A stretch of 64,000 bases of DNA from Oopsacas minuta. Its lineage: Eukaryota; Porifera; Hexactinellida; Lyssacinosida; Leucopsacidae. The notes under the pieces were generated by a model that searched no databases, was not told where the DNA came from, and was given only the letters and a program-made list of their open reading frames with translations. Positions 12,110 through 24,226 of this stretch are shown here, one piece after another; positions within the stretch are counted from its first letter, which is position 1; the number at the start of each line of letters is the position of its first letter. The DNA lies in NCBI GenBank assembly GCA_024704765.1, contig JAKMXF010000344.1:77276-141275 (forward strand), in the 5' to 3' direction. The position numbers and the translations under genes were made by a program.

Positions 12110-13443
12110 TAGGCTGTTACAGAATTGATGTCCTATTCCATTATACTATATGCTAGGCAACCACAGCTTCAATTCTTTTCTAAAGATAGTCTATACTTTT
12201 TCTATTTATAGTACAATGCGCATAGTTGATATATCCATACTTGTTCTTTTATTACTTCCTCTATTTACATTGCCAATTTATAAAATTCTTTGAGTGATAT
12301 CTCAAATAATTATGGTCAAGCAACACGCGATTCAGAAAATAAATATAGCAATAGGGATGCTTAAAGGTGAGATGACACAGAGTTGCGTTTCTAAGGAGAT
12401 TGGAGCAAACATTCGCACGATACTCAGGTTGTGGAAAAACCATATGAAGGGAATAGCTCTTGATAACACACTGGGTCGTGGACAGAAGAATCGCTCCCAA
12501 AGGTCGCCATAATAATCATATCCAAGTCACTCAACCAAAAGCAACAGTCTACAAGGAATTGACAAAAAGACTGAAAAGGAATGGTCTAATAGTATCTCAT
12601 ATGACTGTCCAACGTTATTTAAAGACAAATATCGGCGGTAACAGCTACAAGAGACCTTTTATGCCCAGACAATCCCCAAAACAAAAGGGAAATCGATTGA
12701 CTATCTGTAAAGAGAGACTCAAACGGACAGTTGAAGACTGATGACGTGTCCTTTTTCCGACGAGTCTCCTTTTGAAGTCTTTCATACACTAAATAGGCAA
12801 AATGACAGGATTGGGATATGAGATAGAACCTCCATGACTCCTCACGAAAAGTGAAATTTCCATCAAAATTGCATGTCTGGGGGTTAATGTCATATACTAC
12901 GCTCTCAGATCTCCTCATTATTCCTCAGGGACGTATAGTTCCTGCAGAATATTACATAGAAGAAATTCTTGATCGTTCACTGATGATCTCTATCAAAAGA
13001 AAACGAAAACCAGGATCAGTTTTGCCAAGAAAGCTTTGCCGAACATGTACGGGTACATTTTCCAACAAGTTGGAGCCCCTTGACACCATGCCATGAGGAC
13101 ACAAGATGGTGCAAAGAACATCTAAAAGCATTCTGGAAGAAAGGTACCTGGCCTGGCAACTCCCCAGACTTGAACCCAATAGATAATTTGTGGGCTATTG
13201 TGCAAAGAAGCGTCGATGGTATGGAGGAGGCCACCAATCTAAAAGTGCTTGAAAACAGCTAAAAATGTCTGTTCGCAGCTAACCCCTGATATTTTAGATA
13301 CCTTGTTAGTAGTATGCCTGAAAGGTTTAAACCATGTGTTAAACATAATGGTGGATATATTGGAATGCAATTACTGAACTATCCCTTTCTAATCGAAATT
13401 TATATTTATAAATTTGATAGTGCATCAATTTTGTTACACCCTG
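12110..13443 (+). mobile_element. Tc1-like element, decayed
   Basis: The right end ends in GTTACACCCTG followed by TA (13444-13445). The left end at 12110, after TA (12108-12109), reads TAGGCTGTTACAGAATTGATG and pairs with the complement of the right end with a few mismatches. About 1.33 kb with a broken transposase on the + strand. Confidence 0.75.
12312..13371 (+). pseudogene. Tc1-like transposase, multiply broken
   Basis: Starts MVKQHAIQKINIAIGML with a helix-turn-helix (SCVSKEIGANIRTILR), then a second DNA-binding part (TVYKELTKRLKRNGLIVS...TVQRYLK), a catalytic-core strand (KLHVWGLMSYT), and the signature WPGNSPDLNPIDNLWAIVQ at 13149-13204. The last residues are HNGGYIG. Frameshifts near 12500, 12740 and 13090 split it into four frames. 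Around 13065-13105 the second catalytic position reads as V-G-A-P instead of the usual D-G-A-P and is interrupted by a small insertion, so the active site appears lost. The spacing to the P-I-D signature fits a DD34D-like member. Closest relative in the window is the element at 55718-57044, which shares W-A-I-(I/V)-Q and N-G-x-Y-I-G. Confidence 0.8.
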
Positions 13444-13445
13444 TA

Positions 13446-15473
13446 CACATGTATTGCTATCTTGTTCTTTATTTTCGTATGTCTAAAACACAATGTTTTG
13501 AAGACCCACCAAATATTTATCTTCTGTTTACTTCTTCCTATCTATTTTCTACTATCTTATCATGATCAACACAATTAGTATCGATCTGTTTACATGGCAC
13601 ACAGCCAAGCTCCTCAATCTCTCTTGTGTCTATGTAGAATGCAATTTAGTCTTTAAACTAGGTAAAGTACTGAATTTATGCTCTGTTTCACAAGACATGT
13701 AGAACTATCAAAACTAATCGACTAAAGAGGTTAAATATTGGATATGTAATGCGGCTCGCTGGCAATCTACTCAATGCCGCGACTAGACCGTCCAGCCCTT
13801 GTAGTCGAACCTTGGTATCCCGCCAAATCTTTCACTAGATTTACTTTATACCAATAGTGGAAACTACGTATATCTCCAATTCTTCCACATCTCCACTCTA
13901 ATCCGCTGCCCGCAGTAATTAAAATAATGGCCAAATCCGTATCCTCATCAGACGGTGATAGACATTGAGCCCTTCACTATCATATCTATTTCTTATGGAC
14001 GTTTGTGCAGTATGACACATCGAAATGTATTGAGAAATATGCCATTCTTTGATTGCTTCGCTATCGTCGTTACTTTTCCAATTCCTTCATATTCCGAATG
14101 AGTACTTCGCCGTATTCTGCTAGCATGACTTGTTCTCACTTTTGGTGGGTCGATTACGATCAGCAAAGAAACATTTGCCAATAATCTCTCCTTGGTTCTT
14201 ATTCTTATCCACGTCCACTGAAGCTTTGTCTACAACTACAATCTCAGCAGCATCCTCGGTTCCAAAGTCAGGACTAAGTCTCCGACATGCATCACTGGTA
14301 GAGGAAGTCTTTACATTTACTTACGGATTGGGTGAGCTGTTGAAGGCACGCCAACCCAAATTTTGTGCTGAATTCTTCAGCTTTCTTTAAGAGTTATGTG
14401 GCTTTCGTCTGACACTTTGGGTCATTTGATTTTCCTTCCGATTTGTATTACTCATAATCTAATTGTTCATTATAGAATCGATCGCATCATTCTGTAATAC
14501 CCACCTCGCGGACAAAGAGGCCGAATCACCTCATCTCCCACCTTATGACCACTCCGCTTATTCATTCTCTGAATTTTCTTTGTCTCCAACTATTTGATCT
14601 ATATATATATCTGCTTCAACAATAGTTCCTAGGAAGTATGCTATACGTTTTCCGTTATCTATACAGAAATGGCCGAGGATTTGCGAACTCAATGGCGATA
14701 GCAGTTATGGGCATGGACTTTGTGGAATCCTTCAGGATGAGGTTTAGCTTGTGTCTAGAGCAATATGCAGACAAAGCTTTGGCTGTTAGTAGCTAGTCCT
14801 TGTGTGGATATCGGTTGTATGACCACTTATCTTTACAGCACCTTCGTAGCACTGTCCCCTGCACTTCATGATGTTCAAACCACAATAACAGATTACTCCA
14901 ATGGTTAATACCGTTAGGTTGGTCAGACTTTCTGCTATTATGTCTATACTATTGGACAGCCAATGTAAAGGGTGAAAGCATAACTTGGTTAAGCATAATC
15001 TACTAAAGATAAGGACTTATCACTACTTGTGATCAGGGAAAAACTAGTAACTTATCCAGGAATTGCGAATGGGGGATAATTATCCAGCTGTTGGTCTGGG
15101 GGCGCTGGAAGTCCTTATGCTATCATATTAGTTGCCTTTCTACCGTTAAACAACTTTGAATCTTGAAATACTTTCTCTTACTACATAGGAATATGTGTAT
15201 ACTTTTGCACAGAGTAACATTCTAAGAAATTTACTATATATAAGTTTGCTTCAATTTGTACAAACTTGCCAGTTAATTATGTGTTGTCTTAATCATAATA
15301 CTTGTACCACAGTGTTTTTATAGCATATTTGAATAATTTTGATACTAGAGTGTAATTGTCATACTAGCCTACATTTATGATATCGGTAATTTCCTTAGTT
15401 ACGGTAGATAATGGATTTAATTATTATGTTGCTGGCACAGAACTTTCGTTCTTATGTTATCCAGATCCATATA
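13446..15473. other. Intronic sequence, no gene recognised
   Basis: The only sizeable frames are 13993-14181 (minus) and 14130-14390 (plus). On the minus strand around 13990-14400 a broken acidic/basic stretch can be read across several frames and may be very old transposase debris, but no motif decides it. Nothing else is supported. Confidence 0.35.
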
Positions 15474-15637
15474 CAATAGAACCTCGTTAGTATGATCACT
15501 CTTAATACGAATAAATATCTCCTCTAAACCCGTCCCTACAATTGTTTTCACTTGATATTGCTCCGGTTATTATTTACTTAGGATTATAAGTACAAATTTA
15601 GGGGAATGTTCGTGTACGTATTAAGGAGGTTATACTG
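15474..15637. repeat. Pogo/Tigger-like MITE (164 bp)
   Basis: The left end reads CAATAGAACCTCGTTAGTA after TA (15472-15473). The right end, read inward on the minus strand, is CAGTATAACCTCCTTAATA, ending at 15637. Such CAGTAGAACCTC-type ends with TA duplications are characteristic of pogo/Tigger-derived miniature elements. A second similar end, CAGTAGAACCTGCTTAATA, starts at 15640 and may be a solo end of another copy. Confidence 0.55.
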
Positions 15638-15974
15638 TTCAGTAGAACCTGCTTAATACGAACAAAGAAATACTGTAAAATTTTGTTCATTCCTGGTTCG
15701 CATTAACCCCACTAATACCAATTGAATAACTATAGGCACCTGACTATGAGTATTTTTCGTCTTTACGGAAGTTCGGCTGGTAGCACTATTCAAATACTAT
15801 TATATACGACCATAACATTCTATACATAAAGTATGTGCTGATTGAAAATTTTGAACCAGAGACAGCGATACGTATCAATATCGTCAATTCCATTAGTATC
15901 GCTAAGGTAATAATTGTACATTTTGATCTGATACATATTTCTCTGTATGTACTACTACCAACAATCCACGTTAT

Positions 15975-16862
15975 CAAACAATTTTGGGTCGAAATGAAGT
16001 CATCTGCTTATCTAATTAGTAATAAGCGCTTTGCTCTCGAAAATGCCCGAAAACTTTGAATATCTGTTAACACTGAAAATGTAACTTTCGATTCCAGAAT
16101 TATCATTGGGTGATCTGAAGATGTTTTCATACAAAATATATATAAGTATTGTCATGATATATTTGTCGCCTTCCAGATTTATAGTAGTGACCATGTATGC
16201 CATATTTTCTGTCATTATCCATCCATTACTCGGCAATCTTTAATCTTATTACTAAATATTCCTGCAAATGTATAGTTTATACCCGATTTCCTCTATCCTT
16301 GTTACACAATTTGATATATTTCTGCACATTGTGACGCAATCTAACGTATGCCCATAATTGGTAATATTCAGGATTACTTAATTATGTGCAGAGATAGTGT
16401 ATCAAAATGTTTTTCAATGTAATGGGATATCTAGGATACACAATACATTGGCAGGATTATTTGGCCATAATAATAATATGATATTGCAGGGAAAATGTGG
16501 AAGTTTATTACTTAAAAAGCTGCTATAATTTGCTTTTTGTTGCGGAAATTGGTTCAAACAAAGTAGTAAAATATTATTATTCCTTTTCATTACTAACGTA
16601 TAATTTCGGCTTTGATCAATTAAATGTTGCCGAGTTATGGATGGATTTTGACGGAAATATCCCATCCATGATCACTACAATAACTCTGGAACTCACTAAA
16701 TTTATCATGACAAACTTATATATTTTGTATGAAAAATCTGTATTACTCAAAAATCTGGAATCGAAAGTGACATATTTTAACCTAATCAAAGTTTTAAATT
16801 TTGTCATTTCGAAAGCAAAGCGCTTATTACGTGATCAAATGACTTCATTTCGACCCGAAAGA
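15975..16862. repeat. Long imperfect inverted repeat (foldback)
   Basis: The segment 15980-16225, beginning near GGGTCGAAATGAAGTCAT, reappears inverted at about 16650-16857 with roughly conserved order: GTAATAAGCGCTTTGCT, then a stretch with TTCGATTCCAGA, then CATACAAAATATATA. About 0.4 kb lies between the arms. Related fragments (ATTTTGTATAAAAA type) appear near 17800 and 36700, suggesting a dispersed AT-rich foldback family. No coding capacity. Confidence 0.6.
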
Positions 16863-18914
16863 TGTTGTTGAACTACATACCAATAATACTTATATCAGTT
16901 CAAAGATACCAGTAACTAGCTCGGAACTTATAGTCACAAATATTATTTCTACATTGGCTATAATATGCATGAAATGTCATTTTCTTAGTTTCATACAAAC
17001 TCTTCCATTGTTTATAAATGAGTGTTTTCTGTATGCTGAATCTTTGTTTCTTCCTTTTTTATATTCCTGGCTGCTGAACCTTTATGTATCATAGGAAGTT
17101 GTAGAAGGTATTTTAATCACCCTATCAGATGTCAAGCCAGATTTTTCTATCTTTTGTTTAATCCCTCTCTGATTTATTGTGTACTGTGTTTCAAACGCTC
17201 AGAATGTGATAGTAATTCTCGGATTTAATATTTGAGGAGTAAATGACTTATATATAATTTGTGTCATCTTGTTATTAGCAAAATACATCATTCAAACTTA
17301 AGATTTATTTTGCTCGCATTACTGAATAAGCCTAAAGGATTATTATTGTTAATGGATATATCACGAGCTCCGGCTTCTATGTCGTTGCTCGTCGGATGAT
17401 TCTACACCCCGAAATTCCCGCATCGGATTTACTTAAGTATAATACTGTTAGCCTCGCGGCGGAGTATAACATCCCTCGTGCCTCGATATTAAACAATAGC
17501 TGAAATCCATGTCTCTCCAAAATATGCTTCAAATATTCATATCATGGTTCTGACTTCTAGTATCATTTTGATATGATGTCTCCTAGGAAATTGTTCTGTC
17601 ATCAATAATACCATGTACGTTCATTTTCAAGATTGAGTCATGTTCGTCAGGGATAGAATATCAAAATGTATTATCAGGGTATGGGAAGTGGGATTTATAT
17701 TTTCTGTTTGTCAAATGATTTGGCCATAACATTAATGATCGTCAATGTATTGGTGAATTTGGCTTAAATTTGCGATCTATGGTGATTGCTGTAAACCTAT
17801 CACTTATCATGACACTTTTTGATATTTTGTATAAAAATATCCTTTCATCCAATGGAAAACGGAAATCAATTAATGAATTTTTACATAATTTTAACATTTG
17901 TATTTAATTGAAATATTTGCTAAATTAGCATTTAGCTTCCGTCATTTCTTCCTGAACATGGTTTTGGATATACACGATGTGTTTGTATAATTATCCAAAT
18001 TGCATATATTCAGTCCAAAATGACCAATTCCATCAATGTATACATTGCCGTATCATATTGCTATACGTTTATGTCTGTATATCTGTTGGTATGTCCAGGA
18101 ATGATTAATTAAACTGGAAGACAACATTACTCATTTTTGACTTCATGCGGTATTTTGGGCCTGGCTCGTAGAATTTCGAGTCTCTGACGAAAATTAGCAC
18201 TTATGGCGAAATTTTTAATTACTTGTTATCGTATTTGATTAGCTGAAAACCACATTATTAGACACTGCTTAGCCAATATACATTTGTGACCTATTTGTGA
18301 ATACAAGTAACTCCTTAATCTAATCCATCACCTGACATCCAAATCTTCACCCAATGTTTACTCATATTTACATTATTACGGTATAATTGTTGTATATATA
18401 TTGACAATATTCATTTTTTGAGATTCTTAATCATCGAACAACGTGTGCCGAGATCAATAACCAAGTGTTACGAGCCTTTCCTAGTCCCCCCTTATGAAAC
18501 CATTAAATGATATTTTGAAGGGCCATGTATTATATATTCCTAAATTTCCGCTTTTATTTCTATTCGAGTTACGCATTTCCAAGCACATCCCTTCGCGTAC
18601 TACCAAAATGCATTATCAATTTTTACTATTAAACTTAAACTACATCTAGGCATGAAGTGATGAGTATGGCCGTCCATCGCGCAACGACCTAGCAAGCGAT
18701 GCACTCTAGGGTTGATTATTTTATATGAATTTTGAAATTATTATGTTCTATTCAGTCTACATTTTGTCCAATTCGGAAGATACTTCTATAATATTTTGAA
18801 TAATTCATTTTCAGTACTCAAGAATTGTCAGATTGGAATTATTCTACTAGTTCAAAGATTCATGAATTAGTCATCTAAAGATACACTTAACCTCAAAACA
18901 CAAGAATTTGCATA
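16863..18914. other. Intronic sequence, no gene seen
   Basis: AT-rich, without a convincing open frame. The part around 17780-17900 resembles an arm of the foldback at 15975-16862. No terminal repeats, RNA gene or domain could be supported. Confidence 0.4.
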
Positions 18915-18916
18915 TA

Positions 18917-19082
18917 TAGTAGACTCTGCTTATTCGCGTTACATAAGACCAGGCTATTTTGACCTGATTAATCGGAAAATAGGTGTTGGCCCGATTTCCT
19001 GGAGTAAGTTATTACTGTATACATGGTCCTGTTTCTGGCTCCTTACTTGATTAACCCATGGTCTATTAAATGGAGTTTACTG
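18917..19082. repeat. Pogo/Tigger-like MITE (166 bp)
   Basis: The left end TAGTAGACTCTGCTTATTCG follows TA at 18915-18916. The right end read inward is CAGTAAACTCCATTTAATA, ending at 19082. Size and terminal pattern match the 164-bp element at 15474-15637, although the interiors differ visibly. Confidence 0.5.
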
Positions 19083-19419
19083 TGCATACAATTTTTTAAA
19101 TCCGAATTACTGGTTTAGAAATCCATGTTGATTGTCTGGCGATATACGCTTCATCCTAGCATACTATACATTATTCCCAACATTAACTTGTAGATTTTGG
19201 ATTATGGATTGGTTTTGTCGATGTGAAAATTATTATTGATTTTCAAATCGACAAACTGCTTTTTGCGCAAAAAGCTTTGTATATTTTTGTCGAACAACTT
19301 ATTGTCGACCAGTATTGGCTAAAAATTACATAAATGTGACAAAATATGAGTCTGGTGAGCATGCATTTGTTAAAATTTACCATTCTATGCTTCTGTACAA
19401 TTCGATAAAATTTTAATCT

Positions 19420-19938
19420 TTCATTTCAAAGTGAAGGTATGAAATAACCCAGTTCTGTAGAAAATATCTAAAATTTGTAATACAAAAGTTGACTCATTCC
19501 TTCGTTACAGTAGAGACCAGGGATGACACATTTTTGTGGTTATTCAATTATGACTAGATTATCGTGGAAGATATTATTTAATCAGTACAGCCATTTTATA
19601 CAACTTACCTGGCTGATATTACATTGATCTGATATCTCTGAAGTTTAATACTTAATTTCCAAAGTGTCCATATTCTGATTTGTTCTGGATTACCTCACAT
19701 TGGCAAGAGCAACCATACCACAACATATTTTCAGGGTACGGGCAGTACACCCTTCGCATAAAATTACTTTACAAATTTGACGAATACTCTCACGATTATC
19801 GCGTTTTGTTGAATATTCATAAAAATTTGTCATCCCTGGTCCCTAGTGTAACTCAAAGATGAGTCTACTTTTGTAGTCCTAATTATTATATTTTCTCAAA
19901 AGTATCAATGGTCCATTTCATATATTCACTTTGAAATG
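19420..19938. repeat. Foldback element with arms of at least 120 bp
   Basis: The left arm, about 19420-19545, contains CATTTCAAAGTGAAG, TACAAAAGTTGACTCAT and GAGACCAGGGATGACA. The right arm, about 19815-19938, is its reverse complement with scattered mismatches, and weaker symmetry continues inward. The short loop and absence of a gene make this a foldback/MITE rather than an autonomous element. Confidence 0.7.
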
Positions 19939-19939
19939 T

Positions 19940-20551
19940 AGGATGCAATATTTGTTGTTCTACAAGGTATCGAATAATTATATAATTATCCAGATAATCT
20001 CTTTGCTGGACACATATTGTTGGGCCCAATGTGTGCTAGACTATGGCTTTATATATATATATATAGTTAAGCAATTATATCTATCTTCTACGTATTTTAT
20101 ATATATATACACTAACCGAGCATAATTTTTTCAACACAAATTAATATACAAATATATTGCTTGTTATACAGCGAATATTTGAGTATTCATACAATAATAT
20201 ACCTAAAAGAAGTATATGACGGTGTTACTTAGCATTATCCTCACTAAGTCCGTGAAAACTTGTATAATTGGATATTTTGTAGCCACACTTTGCTCATTAT
20301 ATTGATAATGAGGTAATTGAATATTCAATTGCAAATTGCACAAAGGTCAGATCATAGAACATTTCTGATAGCATATTGGTTTCTGCAGGTCTATATTACC
20401 CCAGTATGAATATTGAAAGTTTACAGCAAATCATATTGACTTATTAGCAATCTCGTATTTGTGCCACATGTGGCACAATTTGCACATATCAAATTTGCTT
20501 GCTCCAATTCGTATGTGGATGAAAATCTTGCACTAATTGACTAATTCCAAC
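19940..20551. other. Intronic sequence with TA microsatellite
   Basis: Contains (TA)n runs at about 20049-20063 and 20099-20109. No gene or transposon boundary is visible before the maT element begins at 20554. Confidence 0.5.
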
Positions 20552-20674
20552 TACAGGGTGTCTAATAAGTTCTGTTATATACCAATTCCCCAATTATTTC
20601 AAATTTATCCATTGCAAAGCCATGGAATCCTCTATTTTCTTAGGACTTATGTTCCTAATTACACATTACAAATA

Positions 20675-21725
20675 TCATTCAATATAGCCTCCCTTTTTAT
20701 GAATTACGGAAGTTAGTCTGCCCCGAAACTGATGGACAGCTTTTCGCAGCTTCTCCTGTGGGATTTTCTGCCATTCAATCAACAAACTAACTTTGAAGGA
20801 CTCCAAACTCTTGTGAGATTTCGCACAGGCCCTGCTCTCCAAGTTTGCCCAAACAGAATAATCGAGTGGGTTTAAATCTGGGGTTGATGGTGGCCATTCA
20901 TCTCTACTTATGAAATCGATATTTGCTCTTGGAACCAATCCTGGGATACTTTTGAAGCATGTGCAGGCGCAGAGTCTTGTTGGTAAGTCTAAGGATGGTT
21001 TTGAAAGAGCTTCTCACAAGCAGACGCAATTTCAGCTCCAAAACCAGCTCTCTGTACGTCTGGGAGTTTATTTTCACTCCTTGGGGGACAATAATCAGGT
21101 TTGTTCTTGAGTCTATCGACACTCCCGCCCATACCATCAGAGAAAAAGGCTTCTGGACTCTATCAATGTACTTGATGCTATCTGGGATATCCTGACTTCG
21201 AGAAGCAAGTATACGGTCGTTTTGACGATTGCTTGCCTCCTCAACCGTGAACAGCTTCTCATCTGAGAAGAGAATCTGATCTTCGGTCCCAGGAGCGAAT
21301 CGGGCTTTTAGTAGTATGCATCTTTCGAGTCGCTTATGATGTATGGAGTCGTTAAGATGGTGTACGTTTTTCCTCTTATAGGACTTCATTCCTAGATCCT
21401 CTACAACTAATTTCCGCATCGTTTCGTGATTGACACAGAATTCACGAGACATCTTTCGTATTGAATCCCAGGGATTTCCCAAGAATCGACATCTAACACT
21501 ATTCATCTAGGCTGGTGTGCGAGCGGATCTTGTACGACCAACTCGTTTCCTGTCAGACACGCCCTCAGTCTCTATGTATCGTTTTATTGTGCGATAGATC
21601 AACATGGGATTGGCTTTATCATTTTTAAGCCTTTGTAGAATTTCACTGTTGCTAGAACCAGATTCGTGAAAAGTGACAATTTTTGAACGAATTTCTTCTA
21701 ACATGATTTTCTGGGGAATCATCAA
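20675..21725 (-). pseudogene. maT-type DD37D transposase, broken
   Basis: Starts at 21725 (MMIPQKIMLEEIRSKIVTFH) with a helix-turn-helix ending in GRTRSARTPA, then a stop. The catalytic part runs 21506-20904 and contains the first Asp in QILFSDEKLFTVEEA and VWAGVSIDSRTNLIIVP. A frameshift near 21030 destroys the region holding the second Asp. The tail 20938-20675 resumes with WPPSTPDLNPLDYSVWANLE, whose LDY Asp is the third catalytic residue, and ends VIHKKGGYIE. Compared with the copy at 39259-40311, where 37 residues separate the second and third Asp, this is the same family at high identity. Not functional as it stands. Confidence 0.85.
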
Positions 21726-21838
21726 CTTGAATGATATATACTTGGATAATTCGGAAGAGCGCCAAAAGTGCTACAAGAAAACCAAGAGTATTACTTCATA
21801 AGTATATTAATAGTTACTGTCTAAGGCACGAAAATGTA

Positions 21839-23182
21839 CAGTCTGTTATATAATTATTTAGAATGGAGATGTTTTGTTACAAAACCTCAGTACTTTGTCT
21901 TACTTCACTCAGGCTACTTGTGTTTCGCTGTCCATAATGGCTTAATGATATATTTTGCTAAAATTCCCTGAACCAAGTCATTATCTTATTTTTCCGGAAA
22001 TTTTACTCTTGAATATTAATTATGACCTCATGTAAATATTCATTTTGACCTCCATTACTATTATTTACCTTAATTATTCCCTACTTGACAATCAGCTCTG
22101 AAAATGACTCAATACGAGAAGAAGGAAATTGTGAAGACACTTCTACAATCCGGGAAGCTTTTGCCCAAGGAAATCTCTGTTAATTGTGGAATTTCCTTAG
22201 CTACAATTTACAATGTTAAACGCCAATTAGATGAAGGTGTACCGCTATCTCACCAAAAGGGCGCACGGAGACCCAACAACTTGCGATCTTCTATCAAATT
22301 GTCTATTCTTCATCGGGTACGATGTAAACCATACCTCTCTTTGCGAATATTAGCAAGTCGTACAGGTAATAAGGCTTCCTATCAGACTGTCAGGAGAGTG
22401 TTGAAGGACAAATCTTACAACAAACCTTACCCTGTTCAGATCCCTATGCTGAGTGAAAAAATCGTATGTACAGGATAGAATGGGCAAAAAAGTACAAATA
22501 CTCGAAGAAACAATGGGCCCAAACAATATTTCTTGACGAGATGTCAATCTGGCTCTCAGGGGAAAGATTAAGGATGTGGACAAAATCCAACAGAAAAGGA
22601 TCGCCCCAACAACGAAGCATGTCCCAAAGATACACGTGTGGGCTGCATTCTCATCTGTGGGTACATTTCCATTGTGCGTTTTCACTAACAATATGAACAC
22701 AGTGGAATGTTTTTAGATATATTGGAAGGATATTTGATAACTCAGGCACTGGTATATTATGAAAGTCACTGGCGATTGGTGATGGATAATGATCCAAAAC
22801 CCACCTCGCAAAAGGTCCGCACCTGGTTGGCACAAAATGTACCAAATCAGATTCCATGGCCTTCACAAAGTCCAGATCTTAACACCATTAAAATGTATTC
22901 GCATGAGTGAAGCGAGAGATACTTAAGCTATGCCCAAGGACAATTCCAGAACTGAAACTCAATTTAGAAGCAGTCTGGAATTGTATTCAACCAGATTTTC
23001 TTAAAGCTTACTGGGAATCAATGCCCAGAAGATGTCAACTAGTAGTAGAGGGCAACGGATATCCTATTAATTATTAAGATTTATTACTTCACTCTCAACT
23101 TGGGGTATATATGGCAATGTATACTGTAACTCTAATAATTTTCGACTTAAGTAACAATTCTAAATATATATGTAACAGACTG
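21839..23182 (+). mobile_element. Tc1 DD34E element, twin copy 1 (nested)
   Basis: The terminal repeats CAGTCTGTTA / TAACAGACTG are flanked by TA at 21837-21838 and 23183-23184, inside the right repeat of the maT element. It is 1344 bp. I see about six differences from the copy at 44171-45515, almost all within the first 110 bases. Both copies carry the same coding breaks. Confidence 0.9.
22104..23077 (+). pseudogene. Tc1-type DD34E transposase, shared frameshifts
   Basis: Starts MTQYEKKEIVKTLLQSGKLL with a helix-turn-helix (KEISVNCGISLATIYNVKR), GARRP linker and second DNA-binding part. Frame 1 stops at 22478. The core resumes at 22466-22696 with the first catalytic Asp in IFLDEMSIWLSG. A further shift leads to 22707-22910 with the second Asp in LVMDNDPKPTSQKV and the signature SQSPDLNTI. 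The next codon should be the Glu of a DD34E triad but reads Lys in this frame, because of an indel at about 22892. After it REILKLCPRTIPELKLNLE and the end GNGYPINY with stop at 23077 can be read in another frame. At least three lesions, all shared with the twin at 44437-45410. Confidence 0.85.
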
Positions 23183-23208
23183 TATAACAGAATTTATTAG
23201 ACACCCTG

Positions 23209-24226
23209 CTCAGAAATATTTGCAAGTCAGTTCAGTCAATCTACATATAGTGATTTTGTATTTTATCCATTCTGGCGTCAATTTTCTAGTAATGTGACAT
23301 AAATATTAAATTGCTATTAAGTCAATAGGTTGTGCTCTAAAAATTCGAAATATTCGAAATATTCATACATGGGTTATACATGTTCAATTTCATTTGGGTT
23401 TTGCACGATTTGGGAGTGAATATGAAGTTTGTCCATTATTTATTTAGTGAGCAAACCGTATCTAGAAAATGTCCAGTTAGAAGGATATTCAGGGATTTAG
23501 TGAGGATGAAGTTGACAAACATAGTTCAATAGTTCTTTAAGATTTATTTTGGTATAAATATTAAATGTTCGCCATATACACAGGATGAGTAATTGTGTAT
23601 TTAGTTGTCTTGAAATAATTATGCTCGGTTATTTACCTGTTTATAAATTATATTTATAGCATGTATTACATTTGGCTATGTTATTAAAGATTCTATTTGA
23701 TTATGATTACTAAATCTATTCCAATAATTTATGGATTTTTGGAATGGAATTGGCAATTTTTCCAACTCCATCGAAATTTCGAATGGTTTTCCGAAATTCT
23801 ATATCCACTCCAATATTTGTAATCTATCTCACCAGGCTGTCAAAAGGTCCTACATAATCAGGTCTGGTCATCGTAGATAATATTCCCCGCAGTTCTGTTA
23901 CGGCGAGGTCTCTAGACTAATCTGGTAAATTTGGGTCATTTTCATCAAACTTGAGTTCATTTCAAAGTCACTTTCACTTCAATGACCTGAATATGGCCTG
24001 AAATGACCCTAACAGGTCAGGTCAGGTCTAGCCAAGTCGCTCAATAATTTGGTCTGGTCATGACCTGATCTTTTTTTGACAAGCCTTATCCTGACCCTTT
24101 GAGTGTAGTATTTTGTCGTTTGCAAATAATCTCATCTTTTGGTATTGAACATTATTGATATTCTTTAGGTATCTTTTTTTGTCATTGAGGTTTTTTCTTC
24201 TTCCTTTGCTAATATATATTTGTTAG
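23209..24226. other. End of intron 1, with a possible small MITE
   Basis: No gene. A direct-repeat-rich stretch with several GGTCAGGTC / GACCTGA units occupies about 23833-24087. Its edges CAGGCTGTCAAAA and, read inward from the other side, AAGGCTTGTCAAAA form a possible terminal inverted repeat. No clean target duplication is seen, so the MITE reading is tentative. The PKC acceptor follows at 24226. Confidence 0.4.

Larger units (their letters stand above)
20554..23208 (-). mobile_element. maT (DD37D) element with nested Tc1
   Basis: The left terminal repeat CAGGGTGTCTAATAAGTTCTG starts at 20554 after TA. The right repeat is split: its inner part runs to AAAATG-TA at 21838, the nested Tc1 occupies 21839-23182, and the repeat resumes as TA-TAACAGAATTTATTAGACACCCTG, ending at 23208. 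The related copy at 39138-40449 has the same repeat uninterrupted, which proves the split. The 3' flank is CT rather than TA, so the target duplication has mutated. Confidence 0.9.
3724..24226 (+). other. PKC intron 1 (about 20.5 kb)
   Basis: Donor GTAATT at 3724 and acceptor TTGTTAG ending at 24226, both phase 0. The intron is filled with transposons listed separately: family 1 copy A, a RAG1/Transib-like element, a Tc1-like element, a maT with a nested Tc1, plus MITEs and foldbacks. No additional PKC exon is recognisable inside it; the C2 to pseudosubstrate linker is complete without one. Confidence 0.8.

Noticed and set aside
23833-24087. GGTCAGGTC-type repeats as a regulatory array
   Set aside because: Better explained as internal redundancy of a small repeat with weak terminal inverted repeats next to the exon. 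No conserved spacing of units.
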